A DNA stretch of 64,000 nt from Proteus cibi (GTDB lineage: Bacteria; Pseudomonadota; Gammaproteobacteria; Enterobacterales; Enterobacteriaceae), in assembly GCF_003144405.1 (NCBI RefSeq), contig NZ_PENW01000016.1, positions 144,478-208,477 of the forward strand, given 5' to 3'. The notes beneath the pieces are model-generated. The model was not told the DNA's origin. It did no database searches and was given only the letters and a program-made list of their open reading frames with translations. Every line of letters begins with the position of its first letter. Position 1 is the first letter of the stretch. This document shows positions 17,787 to 27,803 of this stretch, one piece after another. Made by a program: the position numbers and the translations under genes.

Positions 17787-19871
17787 TTACCAGCGATATT
17801 TAGCATTCAAGAGAACAGAACGAGATTGCCCGTAATAACAGTAATAGTCACAACCAGAGAGATACTCTTTATCGAGAATGTTGTTAATATTTAACTGTAA
17901 TTGCCACTGTTTATTGAAATTATAGATCGCAGCCATATCCCATAATGTTGCACTAGGTACGGTTAAATCACTGCTCTTAGGATTATCTTTAGATTTACCT
18001 AAATAACGAACACCGGTTCCTAAAGTTAAATCTTGGGTTCCCGTAATTGGAATTGTGTAACTCCCCCAAGCAGATGCAGTATGTTTAGGAATTAAACCGG
18101 CTTGTTGTTTACCTTTATTACCCGTGTCATCCGTTTGCATATCGGTATAGGTGTAATTGGCTTTTAACGCTAAACGTTCTGTTAATTGCATTTCACTGGT
18201 TACTTCAACACCTTTTGACGTCACTTTACCCGTTTGTGTTGAAACAAAAGTCGTTGGGTTTGCAACCAGCGCATTCTTCTGAGTGATATCAAACCAAGCA
18301 ACATTAAGGTAACCATCGATAAAATCAGGTGTATATTTTATCCCTGCTTCAATTTGTTCACCTTTTAATGGCTTATACAGATCTTGAGTTGCAGGATCGA
18401 TAGTGCTCATCACCTCAAAGGACTCAGAATAACTCACATAAGGAGATAGACCATTATCTGCTAAGTACATTAAACCTGCATTGAGGCTAAATTCGCTATC
18501 AGTACGTGATTTATCCTCATTTTTTACCTTGGCTTTATTTTCTGTTTTTACCCAATCTTGACGTATACCAGCCATTGCAACCCAATGGCTATCAAACTTG
18601 GTTTGATACTGTGAGTAAAGGCTATATTGCGTTTTATCAATGGTGCGATTGACATTGTTAGCAGGGTTAAGCGGGGTATATTTGCCGTAAATAGGGTTCC
18701 ACGGATTAATCGTACCAAAGCTGTAATTATCTTGCTCATCACCTTTGGTTTGATGATATTGCAACTCAGTACCTGCTAATAATGTATGTTCGAAATTATC
18801 CGTATCCCATTCACCAACAATATTATTATCAAAAGAGATACTTTGATTTTTGCCATCACGGAAAACAATGCCACGATTCAGTTCTGTTGCCGTAATATCT
18901 GAATTAGGGAATGCGTAGACACTACGTAATAACAGATCGTTATAACCATAGTTTAAACGTTGAGAAAAACGCCAAACATCATTGAGATTACTTTCTAATA
19001 AATAACCTGCTGAAATTTGGGTACGTTTATATTTATCGTATCCTGGTTCACCTAAGTTAGTTGACGGTTTAATTTTCCCAAAAGGGGATGAAATTAATGT
19101 ACCAGCCGCGGGGAAGAAAGGATTGGTTGGTGTACCATCATCATGCAAATAGGTCGCCATAAAGGTTAGTGCTGTATCGTCCGTCAGATTAATCGCAACA
19201 CTTGGCGCAAGATAAATACGCTCATTATCAGTGTGAGATAACTCTCCATCTGATTTTTTCATTAATCCAACAAGGCGATAACGTACACGTTTATCATCTG
19301 TTGTACTTGAAACATCAAAGCCTAGCCCACGCTGATCATTATTTCCAACTTCAAGAAATACTTCATTTTGAGATTTGAAGCTAGGTTTCTTTTGTACGAC
19401 GTTAACTGCACCACCGGGTGTCGATTCACCAAATAAAACCGCGGATGCACCTTTTACGACTTCAATTTGTTCAAAGCCATAAGGCTCTAATAACCATGTG
19501 TAATAACCATCACGAAAAAGGCGGCTGTTATCTAAATAGGTTGCAGCTTCAAACCCCCGCACGCGAAGCCAATCAGTATCGTTATCAGCACCAAAAGGCT
19601 GAGAAACAACACCGGAAGTATAACGTAAAGCTTCATCAAGTTTTTGAGGAGCATGTGTTTCGAGATCTTTTTGAGAAATGACAGAAACGGATTTAGGTGT
19701 TTCTTGCAAACTGGTATTTACTTTTAAAGCCTGGGCACTAACGACAAGTTTCTCAACTTGTTCCGTTTTTGCTATTTCTTCCGCAAAAGCCTGTGTAGTC
19801 AAAATAAAAGGAAGGGTGGCAGAACAAAGTAATGCCACTGGTTTCAATTTAAACGCATAAAAATTAATCAC
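17787..19871 (-). CDS. TonB-dependent ferric-siderophore receptor (FhuA/FcuA-like)
   Basis: This 694-residue outer-membrane receptor has a signal peptide cut near AFA-E (residue 30), a TonB-box-like EKLVVSA just after it, a plug domain (ETPKSVSVISQKDL, VRGFEA, VVKGASAVLFGESTPGGAVN) and a beta-barrel ending in an aromatic residue (KYRW). A late extracellular CDYYCYYGQSRSV loop resembles the Cys-pair region of hydroxamate receptors. Its position first in an operon with fhuC, fhuD and fhuB supports ferrichrome-type or other hydroxamate transport. The exact ligand is not certain. Regulation by Fur is likely. Confidence 0.87.
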   Translation of the reverse strand: MINFYAFKLKPVALLCSATLPFILTTQAFAEEIAKTEQVEKLVVSAQALKVNTSLQETPKSVSVISQKDLETHAPQKLDEALRYTSGVVSQPFGADNDTDWLRVRGFEAATYLDNSRLFRDGYYTWLLEPYGFEQIEVVKGASAVLFGESTPGGAVNVVQKKPSFKSQNEVFLEVGNNDQRGLGFDVSSTTDDKRVRYRLVGLMKKSDGELSHTDNERIYLAPSVAINLTDDTALTFMATYLHDDGTPTNPFFPAAGTLISSPFGKIKPSTNLGEPGYDKYKRTQISAGYLLESNLNDVWRFSQRLNYGYNDLLLRSVYAFPNSDITATELNRGIVFRDGKNQSISFDNNIVGEWDTDNFEHTLLAGTELQYHQTKGDEQDNYSFGTINPWNPIYGKYTPLNPANNVNRTIDKTQYSLYSQYQTKFDSHWVAMAGIRQDWVKTENKAKVKNEDKSRTDSEFSLNAGLMYLADNGLSPYVSYSESFEVMSTIDPATQDLYKPLKGEQIEAGIKYTPDFIDGYLNVAWFDITQKNALVANPTTFVSTQTGKVTSKGVEVTSEMQLTERLALKANYTYTDMQTDDTGNKGKQQAGLIPKHTASAWGSYTIPITGTQDLTLGTGVRYLGKSKDNPKSSDLTVPSATLWDMAAIYNFNKQWQLQLNINNILDKEYLSGCDYYCYYGQSRSVLLNAKYRW

Positions 19872-19880
19872 AATGAGTCA

Positions 19881-19899
19881 CCGAATAATAATCATTACT
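19881..19899. promoter_or_regulatory. Probable Fur box
   Basis: CCGAATAATAATCATTACT agrees at about 13 of 19 positions with the Fur consensus, including the core ATAATCATT. It lies 10-28 bp upstream of the siderophore receptor start codon. Confidence 0.55.
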
Positions 19900-19982
19900 A
19901 TTACCACTATTATTCATGTAATTGATACTAAGGTAAATTAATTTATGCAAAAATGTCTATAAATGATAATTTTTTGGGTTAA

Positions 19983-20225
19983 TTAACTGCTTATATCAAT
20001 CCAATCCCGTCTTCCGCCGACAGAAGTGCTGCAATACTGTGCATGATAGCTTAAACATAAAGTTCGCATTCCTGCTACCTGCTGTGAATACCAGGCTCCA
20101 CCTCGCATTCAAGCGCGTTCGCCATAATTTCGTAAATAAATCTGGTCGTGACCTTGTTGGTTTATTGCTGGATATAATCCTAATGCGTTAAATAACGCGA
20201 GGATTTCAAGATTATCAGTGGCCAT
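19983..20225 (-). pseudogene. Remnant of phage-tail-type lectin (FGE-like) fold protein, in-frame UGA
   Basis: Read from an ATG at 20225, this frame runs 80 codons to a TAA with one in-frame TGA at 20109-20111 (codon 39). The product has DNLEILALFNALGLYPAINQ and YLRNYGERA before the stop, then MRGGAWYSQQVAGMRTLCL and SVGGRRDW after it. This RGGxW ... VGGR pattern is the C-terminal formylglycine-generating-enzyme/C-type-lectin fold found on many phage tail proteins and on diversity-generating retroelement targets. The rest of the parent gene is missing. It is most simply a degenerate prophage fragment; selenocysteine at the UGA is possible in principle but unlikely. Confidence 0.6.
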
Positions 20226-20235
20226 ACACGCCAAT

Positions 20236-20269
20236 AAAAAAGGCTTGATAAAGAGTATCAAGCCTTTTT
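20236..20269. terminator. Terminator hairpin downstream of ybiT
   Basis: AAAAAGGCTTGATA and its exact complement flank a 5-base loop (AAGAG), with A/T runs on both sides. It follows the stop of the minus-strand ybiT gene. Confidence 0.88.
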
Positions 20270-20297
20270 CTGTTTATTACTCTAATCTATTATAAAA

Positions 20298-21896
20298 TTA
20301 AAGCGTAACACCTTTTTTTGCTAGGAACTCATCATAAGTACCTTGGAAATTAGTCACTTTTTCAGGTGTAATTTCAATAATACGATTTGCCAAGGAGCTC
20401 ACGAATTCACGGTCATGAGAAACAAAAATCAATGTGCCTTGATAAAGTTCTAATGCCATATTCAGTGATTCAATAGATTCCATATCTAAGTGGTTGGTAG
20501 GCTCATCCATAATCAAAATGTTTGGTTTTTGCATCATCAGCTTACCAAATAACATTCTGCCTTTTTCGCCACCAGATAAAACTTGAACAGATTTTTTCAA
20601 GTCATCTTGAGAGAACAGTAAACGACCTAATACACTACGTACAGATTGTTCGTCGTCTTCAGGTTTCATCCATAAGCTCATCCAATCAAACACCGTCATA
20701 TCTACTTCAAAATCAGTGGCATGATCTTGTGCATAATAGCCAATGTTTGAGTTTTCAGACCATTTCAAACGACCTGTATCTGGTGTTAATTCACCGACTA
20801 ATGTTTTGATCATCGTCGATTTACCCACACCGTTATTACCTAAAATAGCGACTTTTTCGCCCACTTCAAGCATCATATTGACGTTTTTAAACAGTGGGGC
20901 ATTATCATCATAGCCTTTAGAGATATTTTCCACTTCAAGCGCATTACGGAATAATTTTTTCTCTTGCTCAAAGCGAATGAATGGGTTTTGGCGGCTTGAT
21001 GCTTTCACTTCTGCTAATTGAATTTTTTCAATTTGTTTTGCACGAGAGGTTGCTTGGCGTGATTTAGAGGCATTAGCACTAAAGCGGCTGACGAAAGATT
21101 GCAGTTCACTAATTTGTGCTTTTTTCTTCGCATTATCCGCTAATAAACGCTCACGAGCTTGAGTTGCAGCAAACATATACTCATCATAGTTACCGGGATG
21201 AACAGCAAGCGCACCATAGTCTAAGTCAGCCATGTGCGTACACACCATATTTAGGAAGTGACGGTCATGGGAAATAATGATCATAGTACTGTTACGTTCA
21301 TTTAGCGTTTGTTCAAGCCAACGAATAGTATCAATATCCAAGTTGTTCGTCGGTTCATCCAGTAACAAAATATCAGGATCAGCAAACAGGGCTTGTGCAA
21401 GTAACACACGCAATTTCCACCCCGGAGCCACTTCACTCATAGGGCCATTATGTTGTTCTAATGGAATACCTACGTTTAGCAATAATTCGCCAGCGCGCGA
21501 TTCAACGGTATAACCGTCCATTTCACCAAATTTCACTTCAAGATCAGCAACACGTAAACCGTCTTCTTCGCTCATTTCAGGTAAGCTATAGATGCGCTCA
21601 CGTTCTTGCTTCACTTCCCAAAGTTCAGTGTGACCCATAATCACCGTATCAAGCACAGTAAACTCTTCATAAGCAAACTGGTCTTGTTTAAGTTTACCAA
21701 GACGTTCATTAGGATCGAGGAATACGTTGCCGCTAGTTGGCATTAAATCGCCACCTAAAATTTTCATAAAGGTTGATTTACCGCTGCCGTTAGCACCGAT
21801 TAAACCATAGCGATTTCCGCCACCAAATTTGACAGAAATGTTTTCAAACAGTGGCTTTGAGCCAAACTGCATCGTGATATTATTGCTGATTAACAA
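20298..21896 (-). CDS. ybiT: ABC-F family ATPase YbiT
   Basis: This 532-residue protein matches E. coli YbiT (530 residues) nearly throughout. It has two ABC domains, each with Walker A (GANGSGKST and GNNGVGKST), an ABC signature (the second is LSGGEKGRM; the first is the degenerate [10 protein letters not shown] form typical of YbiT) and Walker B ([24 protein letters not shown]). The linker between them contains the basic [14 protein letters not shown] helix. There are no membrane segments. ABC-F proteins act on the ribosome; the precise YbiT role is not established from sequence. Confidence 0.95.
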   Translation of the reverse strand: MLISNNITMQFGSKPLFENISVKFGGGNRYGLIGANGSGKSTFMKILGGDLMPTSGNVFLDPNERLGKLKQDQFAYEEFTVLDTVIMGHTELWEVKQERERIYSLPEMSEEDGLRVADLEVKFGEMDGYTVESRAGELLLNVGIPLEQHNGPMSEVAPGWKLRVLLAQALFADPDILLLDEPTNNLDIDTIRWLEQTLNERNSTMIIISHDRHFLNMVCTHMADLDYGALAVHPGNYDEYMFAATQARERLLADNAKKKAQISELQSFVSRFSANASKSRQATSRAKQIEKIQLAEVKASSRQNPFIRFEQEKKLFRNALEVENISKGYDDNAPLFKNVNMMLEVGEKVAILGNNGVGKSTMIKTLVGELTPDTGRLKWSENSNIGYYAQDHATDFEVDMTVFDWMSLWMKPEDDEQSVRSVLGRLLFSQDDLKKSVQVLSGGEKGRMLFGKLMMQKPNILIMDEPTNHLDMESIESLNMALELYQGTLIFVSHDREFVSSLANRIIEITPEKVTNFQGTYDEFLAKKGVTL

Positions 21897-22164
21897 GACA
21901 AATACTCATTATTAGTGAATGACAAAAGGTAATGGGGCGGCATTATGCCACAAGTTACCCCTATTAAGACAGTAAAGTGACACCTGTCTGTTAAGGAATT
22001 TTTGCTATAAGCGAAAAAAACATCATATTGCGTGTTGTTTTCCATAACAAAAGTAAGGAAAACGAGAAAGATCAAAGCTTCAATCACTTAGTTAGGATTA
22101 ATGTGTTATTTTAAATGCCATAAATACAGATCATTAGATACCGAATAACGAAGAGAGTGTTGTT

Positions 22165-22620
22165 ATGCCTATATGGGTTGATGCTGATGCATGTCCAAAA
22201 GTAATCAAAGAAGTGTTATATCGTGCAGCAGATAGAGAAAAAGTGGTTATTACTTTTGTTGCCAATCAACGATTAATCGTACCTGCATCGCCTTTCTTAC
22301 GGACATTACAAGTTTCTGCGGGATTTGATGTTGCGGATAACGAAATTGTTCGCCGAACCCATCAAGATGATTTGGTTATTACCGCTGATATTCCATTGGC
22401 TGCCGAGGTGATAGAAAAGGGTGCAGTAGCGCTCAATCCAAGAGGTGAACGTTATACTGAAGCCACTATTCGAGAACGTTTAAATATACGTGATTTTATG
22501 GATACGATGAGAGCAAGCGGTATTCAAACGGGAGGACCCGCAAGTTTGAGTCAACGTGACCGCCAACTTTTTGCGAATGAATTAGATAAGTGGTTCTTAC
22601 AACAAAAAAAGCGTGTTTAA
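22165..22620 (+). CDS. yaiI: UPF0178 (DUF188) protein YaiI
   Basis: The protein has 151 residues, collinear with E. coli Yai[23 protein letters not shown] at the start, [49 protein letters not shown] and [17 protein letters not shown]. The acidic start (DADACP) and ITADIPLA element suggest a PIN-like nuclease fold, but the function is not established. It is a single gene followed by a strong terminator. Confidence 0.92.
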   Translation: MPIWVDADACPKVIKEVLYRAADREKVVITFVANQRLIVPASPFLRTLQVSAGFDVADNEIVRRTHQDDLVITADIPLAAEVIEKGAVALNPRGERYTEATIRERLNIRDFMDTMRASGIQTGGPASLSQRDRQLFANELDKWFLQQKKRV

Positions 22621-22650
22621 TATCGTCAGTCATAAACGCTTTTAATAAAC

Positions 22651-22680
22651 AAACGGGCATAGATATTATTGCCCGTTTTT
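22651..22680. terminator. Terminator hairpin downstream of yaiI
   Basis: AAACGGGCA and its complement TGCCCGTTT flank an AT-rich loop and are followed by a T-run. Confidence 0.85.
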
Positions 22681-22721
22681 CTTTAAGATAAACTCTAACT
22701 TATTTCTTCTTGATAATAAGA

Positions 22722-23960
22722 TTAGACATAACGCTTTGTGCCTAAAATACTCGGTTTCTTCCCTTTAAAAACATGAGGGCCATCCATCGTTAATTTAAGC
22801 TCATTACCATTACGCGTTAACCAAGGTGTTGCTTCACTGCCCGCTCGTGACGTTACACCAGATGGTTTTAAAGTAATGCTATCTTGATCAATTTCAATAA
22901 TACCAATCACATAGGTATAAATCATATTATTGAAAAAGCCTTTCTTATACTCACAAGAACATTCAACGACTTGATTACCATATTCCATACGCATTGTTGG
23001 TTTTAATGAAGCGACAGACACACAACCATTGCTAATAGCAGAATAAACACTACAAACCAACGCAACTTTACCGCCCATTAATTGGGAAATAGCGGGGTTA
23101 ATTTCAACGGTTTCGCAACCGGGTTGTTCTTGACTCACACTCACTACATCACCGGTATGGAAAACAAAAGGATCTGAATGAAAAGCACCGCTTTTATCTG
23201 GTGCTTGAATAATAGACATTTGACCATTCGGACGTAAAATGCCTACACGAAGATCTAAATCATCATTATCTTTTCCATCCCCATTATCTATCCATGTTGC
23301 ACTCACTAAAATACGTTTAGGCGCGTCATTACCTTTTAATAATGAAACACGATGGCTACTATCGGGTTTAGTCAGTTTCACTACGCTTTTTTGGATATTA
23401 ATCGGCGCAGGTGGTGGCGTAACAACGGCGGGGGCTTCTTCAACTTCAACACCATAAAGGTTACATAAACCAACAAGCCCAGAAGCAAAACCTTGCCAAA
23501 CAGAACGAACTTTATTTTGACCATTTCGAACATAAAGCTCTAAAACGATGATCCCTGTCTCTTGTGAAAACGGACTGGGTACTAGCTCAATAACTTCATT
23601 GTTTATCAGCACTTGAGCTTTTAATTGATTAACAACAGCAAAGCCACCAGCACTACCATCTTGCGTTAATGTAATTGCGATTTTGGTAATATTTGCGGGT
23701 AAACGAGAAAAATCAAAATCAATACTATGAATAACAGTAGTGCCTTGAGTTACCGGTGAAACAAATGAAGCTGCACCAGAGGCGTGGTGAGGAGCATTAA
23801 AGAACACCATATCGTCGTCATTAACGACTTTTCCAGATCCGGTGACTAAAAATGCAGTCAGATTAATATCAAGATTATCGCCTACTGCATGAGAGACTTT
23901 AACTTGTCCTTTATTTTCGCTGAGTGATGTATTTTCACCAGGTTGCAACGTTTTACTCAT
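22722..23960 (-). CDS. TerA-like protein with two TerD domains
   Basis: This 412-residue protein has an N-terminal TerD-type domain (about residues 1-185: LTAFLVTGSGKVVNDDDMVFFN, GFAVVNQLKAQVLINNEVIEL), a proline-rich linker (APAVVTPPPAPI) and a second domain with the calcium-binding acidic run DNGDGKDNDDLDLRVG. That arrangement is like TerA of tellurite-resistance operons. TerD-family proteins bind calcium and are tied to envelope stress, phage and metalloid resistance. No terB, terC, terD, terE or terZ gene is adjacent, so it is an orphan here. It is transcribed alone. Confidence 0.78.
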   Translation of the reverse strand: MSKTLQPGENTSLSENKGQVKVSHAVGDNLDINLTAFLVTGSGKVVNDDDMVFFNAPHHASGAASFVSPVTQGTTVIHSIDFDFSRLPANITKIAITLTQDGSAGGFAVVNQLKAQVLINNEVIELVPSPFSQETGIIVLELYVRNGQNKVRSVWQGFASGLVGLCNLYGVEVEEAPAVVTPPPAPINIQKSVVKLTKPDSSHRVSLLKGNDAPKRILVSATWIDNGDGKDNDDLDLRVGILRPNGQMSIIQAPDKSGAFHSDPFVFHTGDVVSVSQEQPGCETVEINPAISQLMGGKVALVCSVYSAISNGCVSVASLKPTMRMEYGNQVVECSCEYKKGFFNNMIYTYVIGIIEIDQDSITLKPSGVTSRAGSEATPWLTRNGNELKLTMDGPHVFKGKKPSILGTKRYV

Positions 23961-24132
23961 TAAACCGCTCCTTGATTGATAAGACTAACTGCAAGAAATT
24001 TAGGCAACGAATGCGATAATAACTTCAATTAATTATTTATTCGGTGATCTCATTCACTTTCAATTGATATCAAAAACCAATGAATTTATCTATAATCGTA
24101 GGGAAATTTTCCCATCAAGACGAGAGGTAATG

Positions 24133-25533
24133 ATGTCATTTTCTAAATCTATGCTTGCGTTGGCTGTAATGGCTGTCTCCTTTTCTAGTTATGCAGCAAA
24201 ACAGGCTGATTTGATGATAGTTGACGGCACTGTTCTGACTATGGACCAACAAAATAAAATCATTGAACAGGGTACTGTTGTCGTAAAAGAAAATAAGATT
24301 ATTGCCGTTGGTGGCCCTGAGCTTTCTAAAGAATATCAAGCTAATAAAGTATTAGATGTTGATGGTGATATTGTGATGCCGGGTTTAATTAACACTCATA
24401 CTCATGGTTCGATGACGGTATTTCGTTCATTAGCTGATGATGTGCCAGACAGACTCCACCGTTATATTTTCCCACTTGAGAGCAAAATGGTGTCTCGTGA
24501 AATGGTCAGAGTAGGGGCTGATCTTGCAAATATCGAAATGGTAAAAGGTGGCGTAACAACTTACGTTGATATGTATTATTTCGAAGATGAAGTCGCTAAA
24601 ACCGTTGATAAAATGGGTAATCGCGCAGTATTAGGAGAATCGGTGATTAATTTCCCTGTTGCTGATGCAAAAACACCAGAAGAAGGTATTCAGTACGCAG
24701 TAAACTTTATTAAAGAATATAAAGATCATCCTCGTATTATCCCTGCATTTGCACCACATGCGCCTTACACAAATACTACAGAAAACCTTCAGAAAATTGC
24801 TAAATTATCAATTGAACTTGATGTTCCCGTTATGATCCATTTAGCTGAAACGGATCGTGAGCAAGAAGAAATTGCTAAACGTACTGATGGTAAAAGTCCC
24901 GTTCAATATATGGCAGATATCGGCGCATTAAATAATAAAGTTATCGCAGCGCATGCAATTATGGTTGATGACAAAGATATTGATTTGCTGAAAAAGTATG
25001 ATGTTGGTGTCGCTCATAATATCAGTGCAAATACTAAATCAGCGAAAGGTGTAGCGCCTGTCGTCACGATGCTAGAAAAAGGGGTTCGTGTGGGTTTAGG
25101 AACGGATGGTCCAATGTCAAGTAATACCCTAACGACCATGAATGAGCTAAATCTTGTGGGTAAAATCCATAAACTAGAGAATAAAGATCGCGCTGCTATG
25201 CCACCATTAACCGTTGTAGAGCTGGCAACAATGGGTTCAGCAAAAGTATTACATATGGAAGATAAATTGGGCTCTTTAGAATCAGGCAAACTTGCTGATA
25301 TTATCGTTGTTGATACTAAATCACCTAACATGGTGCCGATGTATAGCCCTTATGCCGCATTAGTTTATGGTGCAAACGGAAGCAATGTTCGCCATACCAT
25401 TGTTGATGGAAAAATCTTAATGGAAGATCGCCAATTATTAACAGTTGATGAAAAAGCCATTATTAAAGAAGCGCAAGATTTCTCGAATAAAGTTCGTAAA
25501 ACAGTTATCGACAGTGGCGAAGTAGTTAAATAA
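24133..25533 (+). CDS. Exported amidohydrolase (MTA/SAH deaminase-like)
   Basis: From the ATG at 24133 (ribosome site GAGAGG) this is a 466-residue protein with a clear signal peptide (MSFSKSMLALAVMAVSFSSYA). The catalytic domain shows the metal-ligand motif NTHTHGS (His89, His91), HLAET with a later AHAI, and GTDGPMSS, which carries the metal-binding Asp. The layout resembles the S-adenosylhomocysteine/methylthioadenosine or TrzN/SsnA deaminase group. Those enzymes are usually cytoplasmic, so export to the periplasm is unusual. The substrate is uncertain. A terminator follows. Confidence 0.82.
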   Translation: MSFSKSMLALAVMAVSFSSYAAKQADLMIVDGTVLTMDQQNKIIEQGTVVVKENKIIAVGGPELSKEYQANKVLDVDGDIVMPGLINTHTHGSMTVFRSLADDVPDRLHRYIFPLESKMVSREMVRVGADLANIEMVKGGVTTYVDMYYFEDEVAKTVDKMGNRAVLGESVINFPVADAKTPEEGIQYAVNFIKEYKDHPRIIPAFAPHAPYTNTTENLQKIAKLSIELDVPVMIHLAETDREQEEIAKRTDGKSPVQYMADIGALNNKVIAAHAIMVDDKDIDLLKKYDVGVAHNISANTKSAKGVAPVVTMLEKGVRVGLGTDGPMSSNTLTTMNELNLVGKIHKLENKDRAAMPPLTVVELATMGSAKVLHMEDKLGSLESGKLADIIVVDTKSPNMVPMYSPYAALVYGANGSNVRHTIVDGKILMEDRQLLTVDEKAIIKEAQDFSNKVRKTVIDSGEVVK

Positions 25534-25559
25534 AAATCGATAACACTATTTTTATCCTA

Positions 25560-25587
25560 GGCAGTTTGATTTTAAACTGCCTTTTTT
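25560..25587 (+). terminator. Terminator hairpin
   Basis: GGCAGTTT and AAACTGCC flank a 6-base loop, followed by a run of six T. It terminates the amidohydrolase gene. Confidence 0.85.
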
Positions 25588-25873
25588 ATTGTTTATTACT
25601 GAATGTTTTCTCTTATATTAATCTAAACAAGACTATATAAAGCTAACAAAAGCTAAATATCTCTCCCATCATTAAGATAATCCTTATTATTTATAATAAT
25701 CATTCTATTAAAAACGCTAACATACTGTTTTATTTGTTTTTTTAGACTTAATACCTATTAGATCTTTAAGTTTATTCTGTTATCTAATTTATTAGAGATG
25801 CAATATTATCTAACTATGCTTTTTCAACAGTGCATCTTTATTTTACCGTTCTCACAAATACTGCTCATCAACT
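25588..25873. other. AT-rich intergenic region
   Basis: This region of about 290 bp holds no gene. A weak Fur-like ATAATCATT core occurs near 25700, too poor a match to call. Confidence 0.4.
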
Positions 25874-27535
25874 ATGGATAGAATGAAAATGATGATTAAA
25901 CCCAATAAATTAACATTATCGCTTATTACATTATCTATTATTAGTTCAACCAGTGCTTTTGCTAATGAAATCAATTCGGTAGAGCTCAATAAACCACTTA
26001 ATTATGATATAAAACTCGACCAAGCAACTATTTTTTTACGAGGTGCTGAGCTCGATAATAACGTAACGCTCAATTTACCCACGGGGCAGAGTGAAGTTGT
26101 CTTATCTAATGTTGCAAACAATATTGATCCTAAAAGCTTATCAATTAGTATTGATAATGACGATGTGATTATTAACACCATTAACGTTAAAAAAATTCCT
26201 ATTCCCCCTAATTATCCCTCTGCAATTGTCGCATTGATGGAAAAGCAGAAAGAGATTAATAAAAGAATTGAAGTATTAAATATTAATATTAATGTGGGTG
26301 ATGAACAGATTGCCTTACTAAAAGATCAATCCTTTTTTGGTCATGACGAAACTCAGTCATTAGAACACTCATCACAAAAGTTTGATTTTATTAGCCAAAA
26401 AATGACGTCTATTCTAAATCAACAAAAAATAGCACGCGAAGAAATCGCTGAACTAACAGAACAATTTGAAGAATTAAGTCGAAAATTAGAAATTGATATG
26501 CCTATTATTGCAGAAGAGAAAACACAAATTGTTTTATCTTTAGGCGCATCAAAAAATCTAACCAGTAAAATGCGTATTTCTTATATCACACCAGATGCTG
26601 GATGGTCACCCGCTTATGATATTCGAAGTCAAGGAATGGATAAGCCGATATTGCTCACCTACAAGGCGGATGTTATTCAAAATACAGGCCTAAACTGGGA
26701 TAAAGTAAAACTGGTTTTAACATCCACAAATCCATCCTTAAATATTACTGCACCAACGTTATCACCATGGTATCTCGCTCTTTACAATGATAATGCGAAA
26801 TTTAGAAGTAAAAGTATGAATATGGAGATGGCTTCAGCACCGTCTCCCACAATAATGAGAGAAGAAAGCCATGAAAAACAATTAAATAAAGGCGTAACGC
26901 GATATGTAACAACCAATAATAATGGTATTAATTTAAGCCATGCTATCGCATTACCTTACACTTTAAAAAATAGTACAGAGCCTAATACATTAGTGATTAA
27001 TCAAAAAGAAGTTGTTGCCGATTATCGCTATTTAGCGACGCCTAAATTAGTTGAAGAGGTCTATTTACAAGCTGAAGTGAAAGATTGGGAAAATTTAAAT
27101 TTACTCAATGGTCGTGCAAATATCTACTATATGAATAGCTTTGTTGGTAATAGTTATATTAATACTAATGAACTAACTGAATTACTTAACATTCCATTTG
27201 GAATAGATAAAAATATTCAAATTAGTCGTATTAACAATGAGAAAATAAGAAAAGAGCCGATCTTTATTGGTACAACGATTGAACAAAAAGAGAGCTATAC
27301 CATTAAAGTAAGAAACACTTACAATTCTCCTGTAAAAGTCACTATTTACGATCAATTACCACTTAGTCAGGAAAATAATATCAACGTAGCAGATGCGGTT
27401 TATAAAGATGGCGTACTTGATAAAGATACCGGCGAAATTAAATGGAATATCACATTAGGAGCAAAAGAGGAAAAATCATTGCCTCTAAACTATACCCTTT
27501 CTTATCCTAAAAATAGACAAGTTGTGGGGTTATAA
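25874..27535 (+). CDS. DUF4139-domain exported protein (MuiA-like)
   Basis: This protein of about 553 residues has a signal peptide (hydrophobic stretch then TSAFA-N) and a two-part layout. The N-terminal DUF4140-like strand domain contains QATIFLRGAELDNNVTLNLPTGQSEVVLSNV, followed by a coiled-coil region (about 110-210). The C-terminal DUF4139 part contains YITPDAGWSPAYDIR and DKVKLVLTSTNPS and ends in a stranded domain with DQLPLSQ and LDKDTGEIKWNITL. Family members are called mucoidy inhibitor A-like. The function is not known. Several in-frame ATGs (25874, 25883, 25889, 25892) make the exact start uncertain. Confidence 0.75.
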   Translation: MDRMKMMIKPNKLTLSLITLSIISSTSAFANEINSVELNKPLNYDIKLDQATIFLRGAELDNNVTLNLPTGQSEVVLSNVANNIDPKSLSISIDNDDVIINTINVKKIPIPPNYPSAIVALMEKQKEINKRIEVLNININVGDEQIALLKDQSFFGHDETQSLEHSSQKFDFISQKMTSILNQQKIAREEIAELTEQFEELSRKLEIDMPIIAEEKTQIVLSLGASKNLTSKMRISYITPDAGWSPAYDIRSQGMDKPILLTYKADVIQNTGLNWDKVKLVLTSTNPSLNITAPTLSPWYLALYNDNAKFRSKSMNMEMASAPSPTIMREESHEKQLNKGVTRYVTTNNNGINLSHAIALPYTLKNSTEPNTLVINQKEVVADYRYLATPKLVEEVYLQAEVKDWENLNLLNGRANIYYMNSFVGNSYINTNELTELLNIPFGIDKNIQISRINNEKIRKEPIFIGTTIEQKESYTIKVRNTYNSPVKVTIYDQLPLSQENNINVADAVYKDGVLDKDTGEIKWNITLGAKEEKSLPLNYTLSYPKNRQVVGL

Positions 27536-27560
27536 TTTTTCTCATCTACATCTAAGCTGT

Positions 27561-27599
27561 AAAATAGAAAAGGGTGCAATTGCACCTTTTTCTATTTTT
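27561..27599. terminator. Terminator hairpin
   Basis: A perfect palindrome with core AAAAGGGTGCAATTGCACC lies inside complementary AAAATAGA/TCTATTTT flanks and works in both directions, between the DUF4139 gene and the mdtL remnant. Confidence 0.85.
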
Positions 27600-27653
27600 A
27601 AAAGAGATATTTTTAGTCAACACAGAAGAAAAAAATAAATAACAGTAAAACGT

Positions 27654-27803
27654 TTAATCAGTATTTTTATGCATAAACTGATGTAGTGTCGCTTCTGAAG
27701 CGTTTAAATCATTCGCTATTGCCGTTAAACCGGTTAAATGTAAGTCCACACCAAGAGGGTAAATTAACACTAAACAAAAGCTAAAAAGGATATATTTTGT
27801 CAC
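27654..27803 (-). pseudogene. mdtL: N-terminal remnant of an MdtL-like MFS transporter
   Basis: From a GTG at 27803 with a ribosome-site-like AGAGGTGG, 49 codons run to a TAA. The product reads FCLVLIYPLGVDLHL then TGLTAIANDLNASEATLHQF, which closely matches the first membrane helix and following loop of E. coli MdtL (LVLLYPAGIDMYLVGLP then ADLNASEAQLH). The sequence then loses similarity and stops, so about 340 residues of the transporter are missing. A non-functional leftover is most likely. Confidence 0.7.

Noticed and set aside
25690..25720. Possible Fur box upstream of the DUF4139 gene
   Set aside because: Only the ATAATCATT core matches; the flanks agree poorly with the consensus and the gene is not an iron gene.
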